Shown piece after piece: positions 17,439 to 26,634 of a stretch of 64,000 nucleotides of DNA. How positions within the stretch are numbered: position 1 is the first letter of the stretch; every line of letters begins with the position of its first letter. Source of the DNA: Candidatus Scalindua sp. (GTDB lineage: Bacteria; Planctomycetota; Brocadiia; Brocadiales; Scalinduaceae); contig JAIQZU010000034.1 of NCBI GenBank assembly GCA_021776915.1, forward strand, positions 1-64,000, given 5' to 3'. A program made the position numbers and the translations under genes. The notes under the pieces were generated by a model, which saw nothing but the letters and a program-made list of their open reading frames with translations, ran no database searches and was not told the DNA's origin.

Positions 17439-19109
17439 TTAATTTTCCGGCATGTTCAATTTGTAAATAATAAGCTTATATCCTGGTACATTGTCCAGCT
17501 TATACACTACCTCAAGCTCTCCGGGTACGTTAGACTCATCTAATAAAAAACTTAATTGCGGTCGTACTTTTGTAACAATTTGTTCATCAATAATTATGTA
17601 GTTTACATTTTGATACCTGGCAAATTCTATTATTTGCTTATATTCAGCATAAGGCAACGGAATATTCTTCCTCGCAGAATAGAAACTTATTCTATGAAAC
17701 CTGGACATTAAAATCGAATCTAAGGGAAGATGGCTTTGGATCCATTTACCAGCTTTTTCATAAGGGTGAAATCCGTAATGAGTATCAACTACGGTATATT
17801 GAATTGTCATTGGCAGTAGCGAAAGGATTACGACAGGCATAATTATATAGTTCCTGCAAATTTTCTTTATAAATGGATTGAAATTCAAAAGAGTTGATTT
17901 CTCAAGACTCAGTGTTACCCATTCCTGAAGTTCATATATACCTTTAGACATCCATATAATTAAAATAGGAAGTATAGTTACAAGTCTTCTGTGACCTGAA
18001 GCAAAAAATGGATAAATGAAAAAAGGATATGCTATCATAAGCGTAAGATAAATTTCTTTCTTTAGCCTCATTCGATCCCATGTCGTACTGAATAAACCAA
18101 CACCTATCAACAATATCAACAGTGGTGGAAATATGTGTGGCAAAAGCTTTTTATAATAACAGTAAAAATTGGTCCCGTATGTTTTTATTACTTTGAGAGG
18201 GTTGGATTGCATATATTCTAACAACCCACCACGATACCTGTTTTTTATAAATATGTTATCTTTGCGGCCTCTTAAACTTGTATTCTCTTTGTTCAGACCA
18301 TAGAAGATAGTCTCATATTTAATGTGTTCATCGATCGATTGAATCTCGCTAACCAAAGTTAATGCACTACCTAAATGAGAACCAAAAGGGGAGAAGCTTT
18401 TCGTGTAAGAATGAACTAAAACTAAATACGGCAACAGTATTATGATAAATCCGGAGAACAAGAAAATTATGTGCTTAACCATAGTTTTCTTTTGTGAAAA
18501 TTCAAAGACACAAATAATAAATGCCAAAACAAAGATATAAAGAAAGCAATCTGTTCGGACCAAATATGCCAGTGCAAAAGTAATCCCTGTAATAAAGTAA
18601 ATGAATTTCTTTGCTTTCTGAATGGCAAACCATCCAAAGAGAATACTTGTTGCAAGGAAAAACATATAAGTGGATTCAGTTAGAACGTATATCGAGTACT
18701 CAACCAGTGAGGGATACATAGATATTAGTAAACAACTTATATATCCAACTTTTTTACCATATAATTGTTTGGCCAATAAATAAGCTGGTATTATTAGTAA
18801 AGTACCAAAGGTTACAGAAACCAATAATCCTGCCAGTTCTACGTTTTTGCAGAATGGGATGTATAGCGCTATAAAAAATGGGTATAGAAAATGAGCAACT
18901 ATTGTAGGGAAGTTGGCAAATAACTCTGTAAAATTGAGTCTCAAGATTATGCTTGCCGCATCCGTATACCATATACCGTCTGTTGCTATGTTTCCAAATG
19001 TATAAGGCATCAGTATTAGGCGGATAATCAGTGCTATAAAGAGAATTATCCCCAACTTGATCCACTCTTCAAAGTTACATTTTGAAAAAATCATATTTAA
19101 ATTTAACAA
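17439..19109 (-). CDS. GT39-like membrane glycosyltransferase (ArnT/PMT type)
   Basis: 556-aa polytopic membrane protein. About ten hydrophobic segments start at FILFIALIIRLILMPYTF-like residues 18-36. The first periplasmic loop has the acidic catalytic region DGIWYTDAA used by GT-C enzymes of the dolichyl/undecaprenyl-phosphate-sugar mannosyltransferase family. The soluble C-terminus (about 450-556) follows. It would transfer a sugar from a polyprenyl-phosphate donor outside the membrane. It is the last gene of the minus-strand operon 17439-23243, whose DPM1-like GT2 could supply the lipid-linked donor (inference). Confidence 0.82.
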   Translation of the reverse strand: MLNLNMIFSKCNFEEWIKLGIILFIALIIRLILMPYTFGNIATDGIWYTDAASIILRLNFTELFANFPTIVAHFLYPFFIALYIPFCKNVELAGLLVSVTFGTLLIIPAYLLAKQLYGKKVGYISCLLISMYPSLVEYSIYVLTESTYMFFLATSILFGWFAIQKAKKFIYFITGITFALAYLVRTDCFLYIFVLAFIICVFEFSQKKTMVKHIIFLFSGFIIILLPYLVLVHSYTKSFSPFGSHLGSALTLVSEIQSIDEHIKYETIFYGLNKENTSLRGRKDNIFIKNRYRGGLLEYMQSNPLKVIKTYGTNFYCYYKKLLPHIFPPLLILLIGVGLFSTTWDRMRLKKEIYLTLMIAYPFFIYPFFASGHRRLVTILPILIIWMSKGIYELQEWVTLSLEKSTLLNFNPFIKKICRNYIIMPVVILSLLPMTIQYTVVDTHYGFHPYEKAGKWIQSHLPLDSILMSRFHRISFYSARKNIPLPYAEYKQIIEFARYQNVNYIIIDEQIVTKVRPQLSFLLDESNVPGELEVVYKLDNVPGYKLIIYKLNMPEN

Positions 19110-19162
19110 TTACTGTTAGCAGTCTCTTGACAGATATTATTGCGGATAGTTATTAATAGTAA

Positions 19163-20341
19163 TCAATACAATTTTTGAATAGAGTTTATTGTTTTGAATA
19201 CATCTTCAAGATCTAAGTCCATATCAATAGTTTCCAGATACCATTTTATAGATTCAAATCTATGCCTGTTTTCTTCTCTGACAAGATTTAGCGCATCCTC
19301 CCTTGTTATCAGGCCTGCTCTGATTTGATTACTGCGGAATGTATCGTTTTCGGTAAATCCTGCAACAGTATAATATATATAATTATAAAAGGCTGCGGTA
19401 CCATCACCAATTCGCCAGGTTGATTTTGTATCAGTTGCAACTTCCCAATTATATTCGCTAATAAGCGTTGATACTATTTCCTCCTCATTCCAATGAATAA
19501 ACCTGTATAAATTCAAGTAATCACGCTTTATCAGATAATAACAGGCATAAGCAAATAAAGTATCTGGTATTGAAGAATTGAGATATGATGGATTTAAAAG
19601 ATGTTGTTTGCTGAAAAATGCGGCAATTTTTATCTTGTTGAGCAACGACAAAGAATAATGATAATCTTCATCTATATATTCCGGCTTAATACCGGCAAAG
19701 CCGGTTTTAAAGTCAGTCCTCTCCAGCACGTTTTCGCACAAGAATACCACTTCAACACCGGTTTGTTTTTTTAACTTATTTGCATGGTAAAAATACTCAT
19801 GCCCTCCCGCCATAAACAATGGAATCATACCTAAGTCAGGTTTTTTAAGCCAGGCTGTTACATTTTTTTTAATAAAACTTCTTTTTTGGGAAATATCTGA
19901 AGACGCCAGAATATGTTTAACTCCCAATTTGTCACATATTCTCGAAATATTTCTGTGAGCAAGGCTTGTTGCCATACCCCAGTCATAGGTAAATGCAACA
20001 GGATTCATCTTAAGAATGTTTTTTATATAATGTAGCCCGTAGACGCTATCTCGCCCCCCACTGATTCCAACAAGACAGTCCGCCTCACCATTTTTTTTTC
20101 GATATTTAGAAGTAATTGCCCATAAGACATCTTTCCCTTTTACATCTAATTTCCTATAATTTCTACAGTAGTTACAAACCCCTTCATTGTCAAATTTGAT
20201 AAATGGCATTGTCTCCGGTAATATACATTTCTTGCAGCGTTTAAGAGAATCTATGGAGAATTCATCATTACGAAATTGGTCTGGGGTCGCTGAGGAAAAC
20301 ATAACGGAACTGTTAGTGTTTTTTCTGTGGAGGTTATCCAT
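19163..20341 (-). CDS. N-acetyl sugar amidotransferase-like PP-loop protein (WbpG/PseA-like)
   Basis: 392-aa ATP-pyrophosphatase. Zinc cysteines C36xxC39 (RCKKCILPETMPF) and C56xxC59 (GVCNYCRNY) precede the PP-loop SGGRDS at 94-99. RCxxCILP...GVCNYC followed by a PP-loop is the signature of WbpG/PseA/LegI-type enzymes, which convert an acetamido sugar to an acetamidino form during O-antigen or nonulosonate synthesis. WbpG normally works with HisH/HisF-like ammonia partners; none is visible here. 27 bp upstream lies the methyltransferase gene, in the same operon. ATG at 20341. Confidence 0.82.
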   Translation of the reverse strand: MDNLHRKNTNSSVMFSSATPDQFRNDEFSIDSLKRCKKCILPETMPFIKFDNEGVCNYCRNYRKLDVKGKDVLWAITSKYRKKNGEADCLVGISGGRDSVYGLHYIKNILKMNPVAFTYDWGMATSLAHRNISRICDKLGVKHILASSDISQKRSFIKKNVTAWLKKPDLGMIPLFMAGGHEYFYHANKLKKQTGVEVVFLCENVLERTDFKTGFAGIKPEYIDEDYHYSLSLLNKIKIAAFFSKQHLLNPSYLNSSIPDTLFAYACYYLIKRDYLNLYRFIHWNEEEIVSTLISEYNWEVATDTKSTWRIGDGTAAFYNYIYYTVAGFTENDTFRSNQIRAGLITREDALNLVREENRHRFESIKWYLETIDMDLDLEDVFKTINSIQKLY

Positions 20342-20368
20342 TTACTTTTTTTAGAACAAATTACATCT

Positions 20369-21244
20369 TTACAATTTTTGTGCAACCAAATATTGAATGT
20401 CACCGGTTGGGACATATAAAAATAATTTGTTAAGTATTTTAAATCTCTTGTCTTGTAAGGTATTTAGAAAGGAAAAGGCGGGAAATATTCTTGAGATTTT
20501 GCCCATTAAAAATCCTATATTACTCCATGCCCCAACTGATTTCCAACTTAGCACCTTAAAACCATTCTTCTCCATTAACAATCTCAAAGCATAAGGACTG
20601 AAAAAACTTAAATGCTCTGGTACCGTCATTAGAGGCCAGTACTTTCCTGTCAGTCTGGCGAACAAAGCATTTGTATTAGGTGTGCTTATTACCAGAATTC
20701 CTCCAGGTTTAAGAAAATCTACTAATCTGGACACGACTTTCACAGGCTCCCGGAGATGTTCGATAACATCCCAGAGAACAACAGCATCAAAGTATCCTTC
20801 AGAAGATGTATAGTCTTCAATCATTTGGCAGTCAATATTCCCTGAAACTTCAGGATTATTCTTTTTCGCTACCTCTATTGCATATTCAGAGATGTCAACT
20901 CCCCATATGTTAAAATGGACTTTGGCTGATTTGATAAAGTCACCGGTTGCACATCCCACATCCAGCACTTTTGCTCCATCAGAAAGGTCGTTCTTCCTTA
21001 GCAACTCAACTCTACGTTTACAAGATTTCTCTATTGCTTTGTCTTCAATATATTTTCCGCGTTTAAAATAAGTATCAGCATAAAGAAAATACAAATCGTT
21101 TTTCTTCGGGAGGTTGTAAACCTGAGCAAAACCACACTGTTTACATCGTACTAAAAGGTGGCAAGAGAATTTATATAATGGAATAAGCCTCCTTTCTGCA
21201 CATAAACCACACTTGTTATCAAGATGAATATCAAATTTTTCCAT
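20369..21244 (-). CDS. SAM-dependent methyltransferase with N-terminal zinc ribbon
   Basis: 291-aa protein. The N-terminal zinc-ribbon-like cysteines are C12xxC15 and C34xxC37 (VRCKQCGFAQV), typical of Methyltransf_13/23 sugar-modifying enzymes. Motif I is KVLDVGCATGDF (about 92-103), followed by DAVVLWDVIEHLREP and PGGILVISTPNT. It probably C-, N- or O-methylates a nucleotide sugar or glycan precursor. Position in a glycan operon supports this. Substrate not identifiable from sequence. Confidence 0.85.
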   Translation of the reverse strand: MEKFDIHLDNKCGLCAERRLIPLYKFSCHLLVRCKQCGFAQVYNLPKKNDLYFLYADTYFKRGKYIEDKAIEKSCKRRVELLRKNDLSDGAKVLDVGCATGDFIKSAKVHFNIWGVDISEYAIEVAKKNNPEVSGNIDCQMIEDYTSSEGYFDAVVLWDVIEHLREPVKVVSRLVDFLKPGGILVISTPNTNALFARLTGKYWPLMTVPEHLSFFSPYALRLLMEKNGFKVLSWKSVGAWSNIGFLMGKISRIFPAFSFLNTLQDKRFKILNKLFLYVPTGDIQYLVAQKL

Positions 21245-21268
21245 ATATAAACATTAAGGATAAATCTG

Positions 21269-22333
21269 CTAAAAGACTCCCCTCCAGATATCTCCGGTAT
21301 AAATAGCGCTGACTATTGACTCACAACTTTGCCAACAGCCGGAACACTTATTAACCCAATCTCTCTGTTTATCTATTTTGTCATTTTTATACCATAGTTC
21401 ATTAAAAGGCTGGCGCAGAAGATTCCCTACTATGGTACCGTTAAAGAGACATACAGGAACGTCTCCGTTTGGTAATATTCGTATATGGTTTGTAAGTGCA
21501 ACACATCTGGGATTCGGGGTTTTTAAATTAAACAATAAACGATTTCGTAAGCCCTTAAGATGATATCTGTCAACTATCTTTTCCCGGATATTAGTGATTT
21601 TACCGGCATCTCTTATAAGTTGGTGCATGAATTTGATAAGAGACTCGCTTGAGAAACTTCCGAAAGGCTCAACAGATCTTTCAGGTGAAACAATTTTCTT
21701 GTTACTGTAAAGAGCATTTGTGGGATGGTTTGCTATTACAGGATACACAGGAACTCTATTTCTTGAGAACATATACTTAAGCCTGTAATAGCTGTCAACA
21801 TCGCTCTCATTGACAATGGCTTGATTTATACCAAGATGAAAATCCAGATGAGAGCGCAAGCCGATCAGTTCTTTTACTGTATTGACCGCCTTCTTATAAG
21901 CGCCACTAACTCCCCTGAGTTCATCATGCCTTTCACCTATGCCGTCAATAGATACTTTGATATGAATCTTCTTAGGATTTTCAACCTCCTGCAAACATTT
22001 CACTGTCTTATTAGTTAATGTGCCGTTAGTTGTGATGTGGATCATATGAGGGGAAGCTGTTTTGTCAATACTGTTAATAACTTCCGGCAAATCCTTTCTT
22101 AAGAATGGTTCGCCGCCACTGATCCGCAATACGTCGATTCTATGAAGTTTGCTAAACAGCTTTTTAATTTCATTCGGAGCCAATTCCTTGTCAGCAGTAT
22201 GTTGGTTTTTCCAGATATGACAAAAAACACATTTCAGATTACACTTTTTAGTAACAAAATAGGTTGCAAAATATGGATAGGCAACGATTCCTAATTTCTG
22301 ACTTATAATAGATTTAAGAATGTGATAAATCAT
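21269..22333 (-). CDS. Radical SAM protein with SPASM-like C-terminus
   Basis: 354 aa. The radical SAM cluster motif is C31xxxC35xxC38 (KKCNLKCVFCHIW), followed by RISGGEPFLRKDLPEV. The C-terminal cysteine-rich region CVALTNHIRILPNGDVPVC ... KCSGCWQSC resembles the SPASM/auxiliary cluster region of MoaA/PqqE-like enzymes. The reaction is unknown; in this operon a sugar or lipid-carrier modification is plausible. The gene overlaps the end of the GT2 gene upstream by 20 bp, indicating co-translation. Confidence 0.87.
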   Translation of the reverse strand: MIYHILKSIISQKLGIVAYPYFATYFVTKKCNLKCVFCHIWKNQHTADKELAPNEIKKLFSKLHRIDVLRISGGEPFLRKDLPEVINSIDKTASPHMIHITTNGTLTNKTVKCLQEVENPKKIHIKVSIDGIGERHDELRGVSGAYKKAVNTVKELIGLRSHLDFHLGINQAIVNESDVDSYYRLKYMFSRNRVPVYPVIANHPTNALYSNKKIVSPERSVEPFGSFSSESLIKFMHQLIRDAGKITNIREKIVDRYHLKGLRNRLLFNLKTPNPRCVALTNHIRILPNGDVPVCLFNGTIVGNLLRQPFNELWYKNDKIDKQRDWVNKCSGCWQSCESIVSAIYTGDIWRGVF

Positions 22334-23243
22334 TTTCTATTTTTTCATCTACAGATCTGTTAGTAAGAGTGGAATGTTGTCTGCGCAATAGAGCGATTTG
22401 ATCTGCAAGGATGCCAAAGAGGAATAAAAAGATTCCGCCCGATAACAGTGAAATACCTGTTTTGGATGCACTGCCGTAGAAGATGATGTTGTATATTATA
22501 AGAAATATCCCGATAAACCCGAAAATTGCAGAAGCAGGCACGAAAACCTTCAGTGGATTAAATAGAGAAACAGTTCTGATTATTAATATTAAGGCATTAA
22601 ATCCATCCCTTAATATGCGGACATCACTTTTCCCGCCTATCCGTTTATGAGTTATGACAGGTACAAATTTCACATTATAACCATTTCCAATAAATGCCAA
22701 AGTCATTGTAGTGGAAATAGAATAACCGTTAGGATATATTGGAGTAAATTCAGAAAAAACACTTTTCCGAAAAAAACGTATTCCACAATTTATATCACAA
22801 ATCTTTTCATTAGCCAAATAACCCGCTACAAGCTGCATGATCCATTTACCCGGCTGCCTCCACCATAATTTATGAGAATTTTTATGTCTTTGCCCAATAG
22901 TTAAATCATAGCCCTCTTTTTGAGCCTCTAAAAAGTAAGCAAGATTATCTATGTTTTGCTGCCCATCACCATCGAATGTAAGTACCCATTCATTCCTGGC
23001 CACCCGTACTCCTGCTTTTAAGGCGGCTCCATAACCTTGATTATAAGGTTTCTTTATTACTTTTATCTCTTTAAAGGTTCTAGCGATTTGAGTTGTATTA
23101 TCAGTGGAGCCATCGTCAACAACTATGATTTCATCGCAGTTATAAGGCTTTCCAATCTTTTCAAGAACATGTCCAATTGCGTCCTCTTCGTTATAAACCG
23201 GGATCACAAGTGAGTAAAGCAAACTGTTATTATTTGCATTCAT
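22314..23243 (-). CDS. GT2 polyprenyl-phosphate glycosyltransferase (DPM1/GtrB-like)
   Basis: 309 aa. GT-A fold: SLVIPVYNEEDAIGHVLEK, IIVVDDGSTDNTTQIA, and DxD-like FDGDGQQ. The C-terminus has two transmembrane helices (about 230-255 and 262-285), the layout of GtrB/DPM-like enzymes that load sugar onto undecaprenyl phosphate. It is first in the minus-strand operon GT2 - radical SAM - methyltransferase - amidotransferase - GT39, and probably makes the lipid-linked donor for the GT39 enzyme (inference). Confidence 0.88.
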   Translation of the reverse strand: MNANNNSLLYSLVIPVYNEEDAIGHVLEKIGKPYNCDEIIVVDDGSTDNTTQIARTFKEIKVIKKPYNQGYGAALKAGVRVARNEWVLTFDGDGQQNIDNLAYFLEAQKEGYDLTIGQRHKNSHKLWWRQPGKWIMQLVAGYLANEKICDINCGIRFFRKSVFSEFTPIYPNGYSISTTMTLAFIGNGYNVKFVPVITHKRIGGKSDVRILRDGFNALILIIRTVSLFNPLKVFVPASAIFGFIGIFLIIYNIIFYGSASKTGISLLSGGIFLFLFGILADQIALLRRQHSTLTNRSVDEKIENDLSHS

Positions 23244-23380
23244 AATTCTTCATGATTTAAAGCATGAGTATTGAGCGCTGTCTGTATGAGACTATAAAAA
23301 CCAGGGAGCCTTGACTCCGCTTATAGTACATTTGAGTAGTTTGTTATAACCATGACTCTGATTAGACATTTATGACCTGA

Positions 23381-23884
23381 TCAGATTTTATAAAAAAAGA
23401 GGCATTTGCGTAATAATCTTAAGAACCGTCTGGGAATGTACAAATATGATCTTTCTACAGTTATTTTGTCATCAACGCGAAGTTCCCCTCCTTCAATTAC
23501 CCTGCAGCGGATACCGCCACTGTCATTCATTGCTTCCTTTGCACCAGGGCCAATCTTTTCTTCCATATTATTGCATGGGTGACATTTTTCTTCTACCAGA
23601 ACAAGGACAGTCCCAAGGCGTAGATTCCTGTCTACTAACTTGTTCAGTGAAATATTCTTTACCACTACCTGTCGCCTGCTTGCACCGGCAGGTATATCAT
23701 AACCAAGCTTACGTGACACAGTTTCTATTACTTCAGTTTCTATTATGGTGATCTGTCCTGCTTTATTCTTTCCTGAACGATAATCACCTTCGATCCCGAA
23801 ATTTGTTCGCACCATAACCTGGTTACAAGATTCGGTGGGGGCGTTTTGCTCCGGCACAATATGAATTGAAATAACTTCAGCCAT
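23381..23884 (-). CDS. MOSC domain protein
   Basis: 167-aa MOSC (molybdenum cofactor sulfurase C-terminal) domain protein. Visible: FGIEGDYRSGKNKAGQITIIE, RRQVVVKNISLN and the conserved cysteine region EEKCHPCNNME, which matches the sulfur-binding cysteine of stand-alone MOSC proteins such as YiiM. ASRRQ and GGIRCRVIEGG support the family. Role: probable metal-sulfur or molybdenum cofactor-dependent reduction; substrate unknown. Co-oriented with the DUF2809 gene 19 bp upstream. Confidence 0.88.
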   Translation of the reverse strand: MAEVISIHIVPEQNAPTESCNQVMVRTNFGIEGDYRSGKNKAGQITIIETEVIETVSRKLGYDIPAGASRRQVVVKNISLNKLVDRNLRLGTVLVLVEEKCHPCNNMEEKIGPGAKEAMNDSGGIRCRVIEGGELRVDDKITVERSYLYIPRRFLRLLRKCLFFYKI

Positions 23885-23903
23885 TTTTAATTTATTCCTG
23901 TTT

Positions 23904-24290
23904 TTATTTTCTAACGATTGATTTTATCATGAGCCAACCCGCAAAGCAACCGATAACATAATGAGGAAGGTCCCACCATATAAAGGTGGTTCCAATTAAG
24001 GTACTGCCTAAAAATGTAGAACGAACAGATTCCAGGAATGGAGGGTGCCATAATTGCAGGAATTCAAGGAAACAGGTGGTTGCCAGAACTGAACACGCTA
24101 CCCGGAAGGCAGAAGCATTAGGCAAGAACAAAATCACTACGAAACACCAGAATATTTCGTAAAAGATGCCTCCTCCATAATTATTAAACCACCAGGCGCC
24201 AGGCCCGGTATAAAACTTACTGGCAAAGCCGATTGGAGTTACTATTAACAATGAGATGAGACTGCGCAAACGAGGAGTACTCAAAAACAT
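23904..24290 (-). CDS. DUF2809 family membrane protein
   Basis: 128 aa, almost wholly hydrophobic, with about four transmembrane segments. Motifs typical of DUF2809: TPIGFASKFYTGPGAWWFNN, GGGIFYEIFWCFVV, and FLEFLQLWHPPFLESVR followed by LGSTLIGTTFIWWD. Function unknown. It lies upstream of MOSC in the same direction. Upstream 24291-24470 shows no gene. Confidence 0.85.
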   Translation of the reverse strand: MFLSTPRLRSLISLLIVTPIGFASKFYTGPGAWWFNNYGGGIFYEIFWCFVVILFLPNASAFRVACSVLATTCFLEFLQLWHPPFLESVRSTFLGSTLIGTTFIWWDLPHYVIGCFAGWLMIKSIVRK

Positions 24291-24472
24291 GAATGTCCTT
24301 ATAAATCATTCTCTTCTTTTCTTGGAGTGCAGTGACCGTGTCACTGCTTTAATACACATCATCATGCCTGCCCGCCAAGCGTTCGGGTGGGAACGATGTA
24401 CTCCGTAGACTTTAATTTGTGAATGACGCTCAAAGAAATAGTAATTAAGATTGGCCTGTTTCTTTTGAGCTA

Positions 24473-24855
24473 TGTCTTTCTCTTTTCAAGAAACGCAGAA
24501 ATTCTTTCTCTCCAATCTTCAGTTTCATATATTTTGTCGAAAACACTGCTTTCTGCTTTTAATTCTTTTTCAAAATCTTTTATACATTCCTGCATAGTCA
24601 TTCTTAAAACCGACGAGACTGCTATAAACCCTTTTCCAGCAATAGTGCTCGCAATCGCTTTCGTTTCCGGAGGGACCAGTCTGGCGCTAACGGTTGCAAC
24701 TCTAATATGACAAGCCATTGCCGGTTCCAAACCACCACCAAAGGCAGACGTTATTAACTGCGGCTATCAAAGGCTTATGTGAGTTCAGCATCTTATTTAT
24801 AAGTTCTCTGTCCTCAGATAGCTTATTGATTTGCAAGATTGCAATATTATCTCAT
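24473..24855 (-). pseudogene. Decayed enoyl-CoA hydratase/isomerase (crotonase) fragment
   Basis: Minus-strand remnant. From about 24855 the frame reads INKLSEDRELINKML then HKPLIAAVNNV, the crotonase core strand, and then must shift by one base to continue AFGGGLEPAMACHIRVAT and SARLVPPE. A 70-residue-scale segment that should follow (GGG-GLP to helix region) is missing. The frame resumes with the C-terminal ETEDWRERISAFLEKRK typical of crotonases. The N-terminal third is also absent. So there is 5' truncation, one frameshift and an internal deletion. No intact crotonase is nearby. Confidence 0.82.
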
Positions 24856-24898
24856 ATGCCACAGGTAATATAATGTGCTTTCATTCTTGATTTGTGTT

Positions 24899-25102
24899 CT
24901 AACCCTCTAAAACAAAAGTCACGTCTATTGTCACTCGATACTCGGTAATTTTTCCGTCAACAATCTTTGCCTTTTGACTTACCACTTCCAACCCTGTTAA
25001 ACCCCTGAGAGTTTTGTTCGCCCTGCCAATTGCCTCTTGAACTGCATCCTGCCAGCTTGTCGGTGATGCAGCCGTTAACCTGGTTACCCTTGCTACTGCC
25101 AT
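24899..25102 (-). CDS. Dodecin (flavin-binding)
   Basis: 67-aa dodecin, a small dodecameric flavin-storage protein. MAVARVTRLTAASPTSWQDA, AIGRANKTLRGLTGLEV and DGKITEYRVTIDVTFVLE match the family over the full length. The frame is open from a GTG at 25111, but a perfect AAAGGAGGTG Shine-Dalgarno overlaps that codon; the ATG at 25102 is correctly spaced and gives the standard N-terminus. Single gene. Confidence 0.95.
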   Translation of the reverse strand: MAVARVTRLTAASPTSWQDAVQEAIGRANKTLRGLTGLEVVSQKAKIVDGKITEYRVTIDVTFVLEG

Positions 25103-25272
25103 TAGAATCACCTCCTTTCAAATGATTTTGAATAAAATTTCAAAATGGTATTATATCGTGCAATGCATAATTTTGAAGAATTATCTTTTTTTATATTTAC
25201 AGTTGATTCATCGGCAAGGATTTTCTAGAATTGTATAAAGTTAAATTTTAATAAAAGCTACAATATATAAAG

Positions 25273-25476
25273 ATGGGTAAAATCATAATTAATGAAGATA
25301 GATGCAAAGGTTGTGAACTTTGCATTGATGTATGCCCTTACGGGCTTTTAAAAATGTCTGTAGAGGTAAATCATTTTGGCTATCATATTGCACAATTTAT
25401 AAATGGTGACAAATGCACTGCATGTAAATTTTGTGGTATGATGTGTCCGGACTTTGCTATCGATGTCTACAAATAG
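25273..25476 (+). CDS. Orphan 2x[4Fe-4S] ferredoxin, KorD/OorD-like
   Basis: 67-aa ferredoxin with two clusters: C11xxCxxCxxxC21 (RCKGCELCIDVCPYG) and a second CTACKFCGMMCPD set. INEDRCKGCELC...CPYGLL followed by GYHIAQF matches the delta subunit of 2-oxoglutarate/2-ketoacid:ferredoxin oxidoreductase. No KorA/B/C gene follows, so it is either a free electron carrier or the surviving piece of a lost operon. Frame intact. Confidence 0.85.
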   Translation: MGKIIINEDRCKGCELCIDVCPYGLLKMSVEVNHFGYHIAQFINGDKCTACKFCGMMCPDFAIDVYK

Positions 25477-25631
25477 CCTGTCCCCAAACAATCCGTTTAA
25501 AATATCACATTAACACTTTGGACATAATCCAGCCTCTTCGTCATCTCCAACCTTTTAAGTAAAAGTTCCTTGCCTTGCCAATATTTATTGATATGATTAT
25601 TTATCCAAAATTTCTTTTGAATTAAGCAGTA

Positions 25632-25844
25632 ATGATTGACAAGATTTACAGGTATATTAAAGACAATAACAGGACAATCTCTGCATGTGAGTTAGTAGAG
25701 ATGGTATTGAATATTAAAGGTGCAGATGATGAGGTGTCTAACAGATTGATCATAACCGCTATCGGAAATGATAATAGATTTAAAAGAGATAAAACAGGTT
25801 GGTCAGTCCTTAAGATTAAAAAACATGCAGTACCCATTCAGTAA
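25632..25844 (+). CDS. Short winged-helix (HARE-HTH-like) protein, possibly a truncated N-terminal module
   Basis: 70-aa ORF, MIDKIYRYIKDNNRTISACE then LVEMVLNIKGADDEV and RLIITAIGNDNRFKRDKTGW. The helix-helix-strand pattern ending in NxRFKRxxxGWSVLK resembles the HARE-HTH domain found in front of DnaQ-type exonucleases and some UvrC-like proteins. Nothing catalytic follows, so it may be a free DNA-binding domain or what remains of a longer gene. It sits among other gene relics. Family assignment is tentative. Confidence 0.45.
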   Translation: MIDKIYRYIKDNNRTISACELVEMVLNIKGADDEVSNRLIITAIGNDNRFKRDKTGWSVLKIKKHAVPIQ

Positions 25845-25892
25845 ACCGGATTTCCCTCCGATTTTATAGAAAAATACGTTTGTGAGTAAACT

Positions 25893-25982
25893 ATGGTAAA
25901 AATAACTTTTATTGGACACTCCTCTGTTTGTATAAAAGAAGTCAAGACCATTTATATTGATTCGTTATTAAGTGAAATGTGA
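25893..25982 (+). pseudogene. 5' fragment of a UPF0173-type metal-dependent hydrolase
   Basis: A 29-codon reading frame beginning MVKITFIGHSSVCIKE and reaching TIYIDSLLS before a stop. This is the characteristic N-terminus of the UPF0173 metallo-beta-lactamase-fold hydrolases (ITxxGHSxxxIxxxxxxIxIDPxLS). The rest, including the HxHxDH metal site, is absent before hslV. Truncated relic. Confidence 0.7.
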
Positions 25983-26103
25983 GAATAGCGCTTATAATTA
26001 AAAGACTTGATAAGCATAAGGTGTGTTGTTAGTATAAAAACTTTGGGAATTTAAGAATTGAAGAATTCCTTAATTCCTAAATATTACGGGTTAGGTAATT
26101 TAC

Positions 26104-26634
26104 ATGTTTAAGTCTACGACTATATTATCGGTAAGGCATAAAGGAGTTGTTGCCATAGGTGGTGATGGGCAGGTTACCATGAGCTCTTTTATAGTTAAAA
26201 AAAATGCGTGCAAGATACGCAGATTATATCATGAAAAGGTTATTGTAGGGTTTGCAGGATCGGCTGCCGATGCTTTTGCTCTTCTGGAAAGATTTGAATC
26301 AAAACTGGAAAAATTCCAGGGTAATGTACTCAGGAGTGCACATGAGCTTGCCAAGGACTGGCGCACAGACAAGGTATTGAGAAAGTTGGAATCGCTGTTG
26401 ACGGCTGTCGACAAGGATTACTCTCTCCTTATTTCCGGTAATGGTGAGATAATTGAACCTGATGATGGAATAATAGGCATAGGTTCAGGTGGTCAATTTG
26501 CCACCGCCGCGGCAAGAGCCCTTGTAGCACATTCCGAACTCAGCACAAGACAAATAGTGGAAGAGGCGTTAAAGATAACGGCTGAAATATGTGTGTATAC
26601 GAATGCAAATATTCGTGTGGAGGAGATCAAGTGA
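26104..26634 (+). CDS. hslV: ATP-dependent protease peptidase subunit HslV
   Basis: Threonine peptidase of the HslVU (ClpQY) proteasome-like complex in the cytoplasm. 176 aa. After removal of the short propeptide MFKS the catalytic Thr would be first in [10 protein letters not shown]. Conserved [41 protein letters not shown] and the Na/C-terminal region are all present. It overlaps hslU by 4 nt. An imperfect AT-rich inverted repeat at 26045-26076 (GGAATTTAAGAATT / AATTCCTTAATTCC) precedes it. Confidence 0.96.
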   Translation: MFKSTTILSVRHKGVVAIGGDGQVTMSSFIVKKNACKIRRLYHEKVIVGFAGSAADAFALLERFESKLEKFQGNVLRSAHELAKDWRTDKVLRKLESLLTAVDKDYSLLISGNGEIIEPDDGIIGIGSGGQFATAAARALVAHSELSTRQIVEEALKITAEICVYTNANIRVEEIK

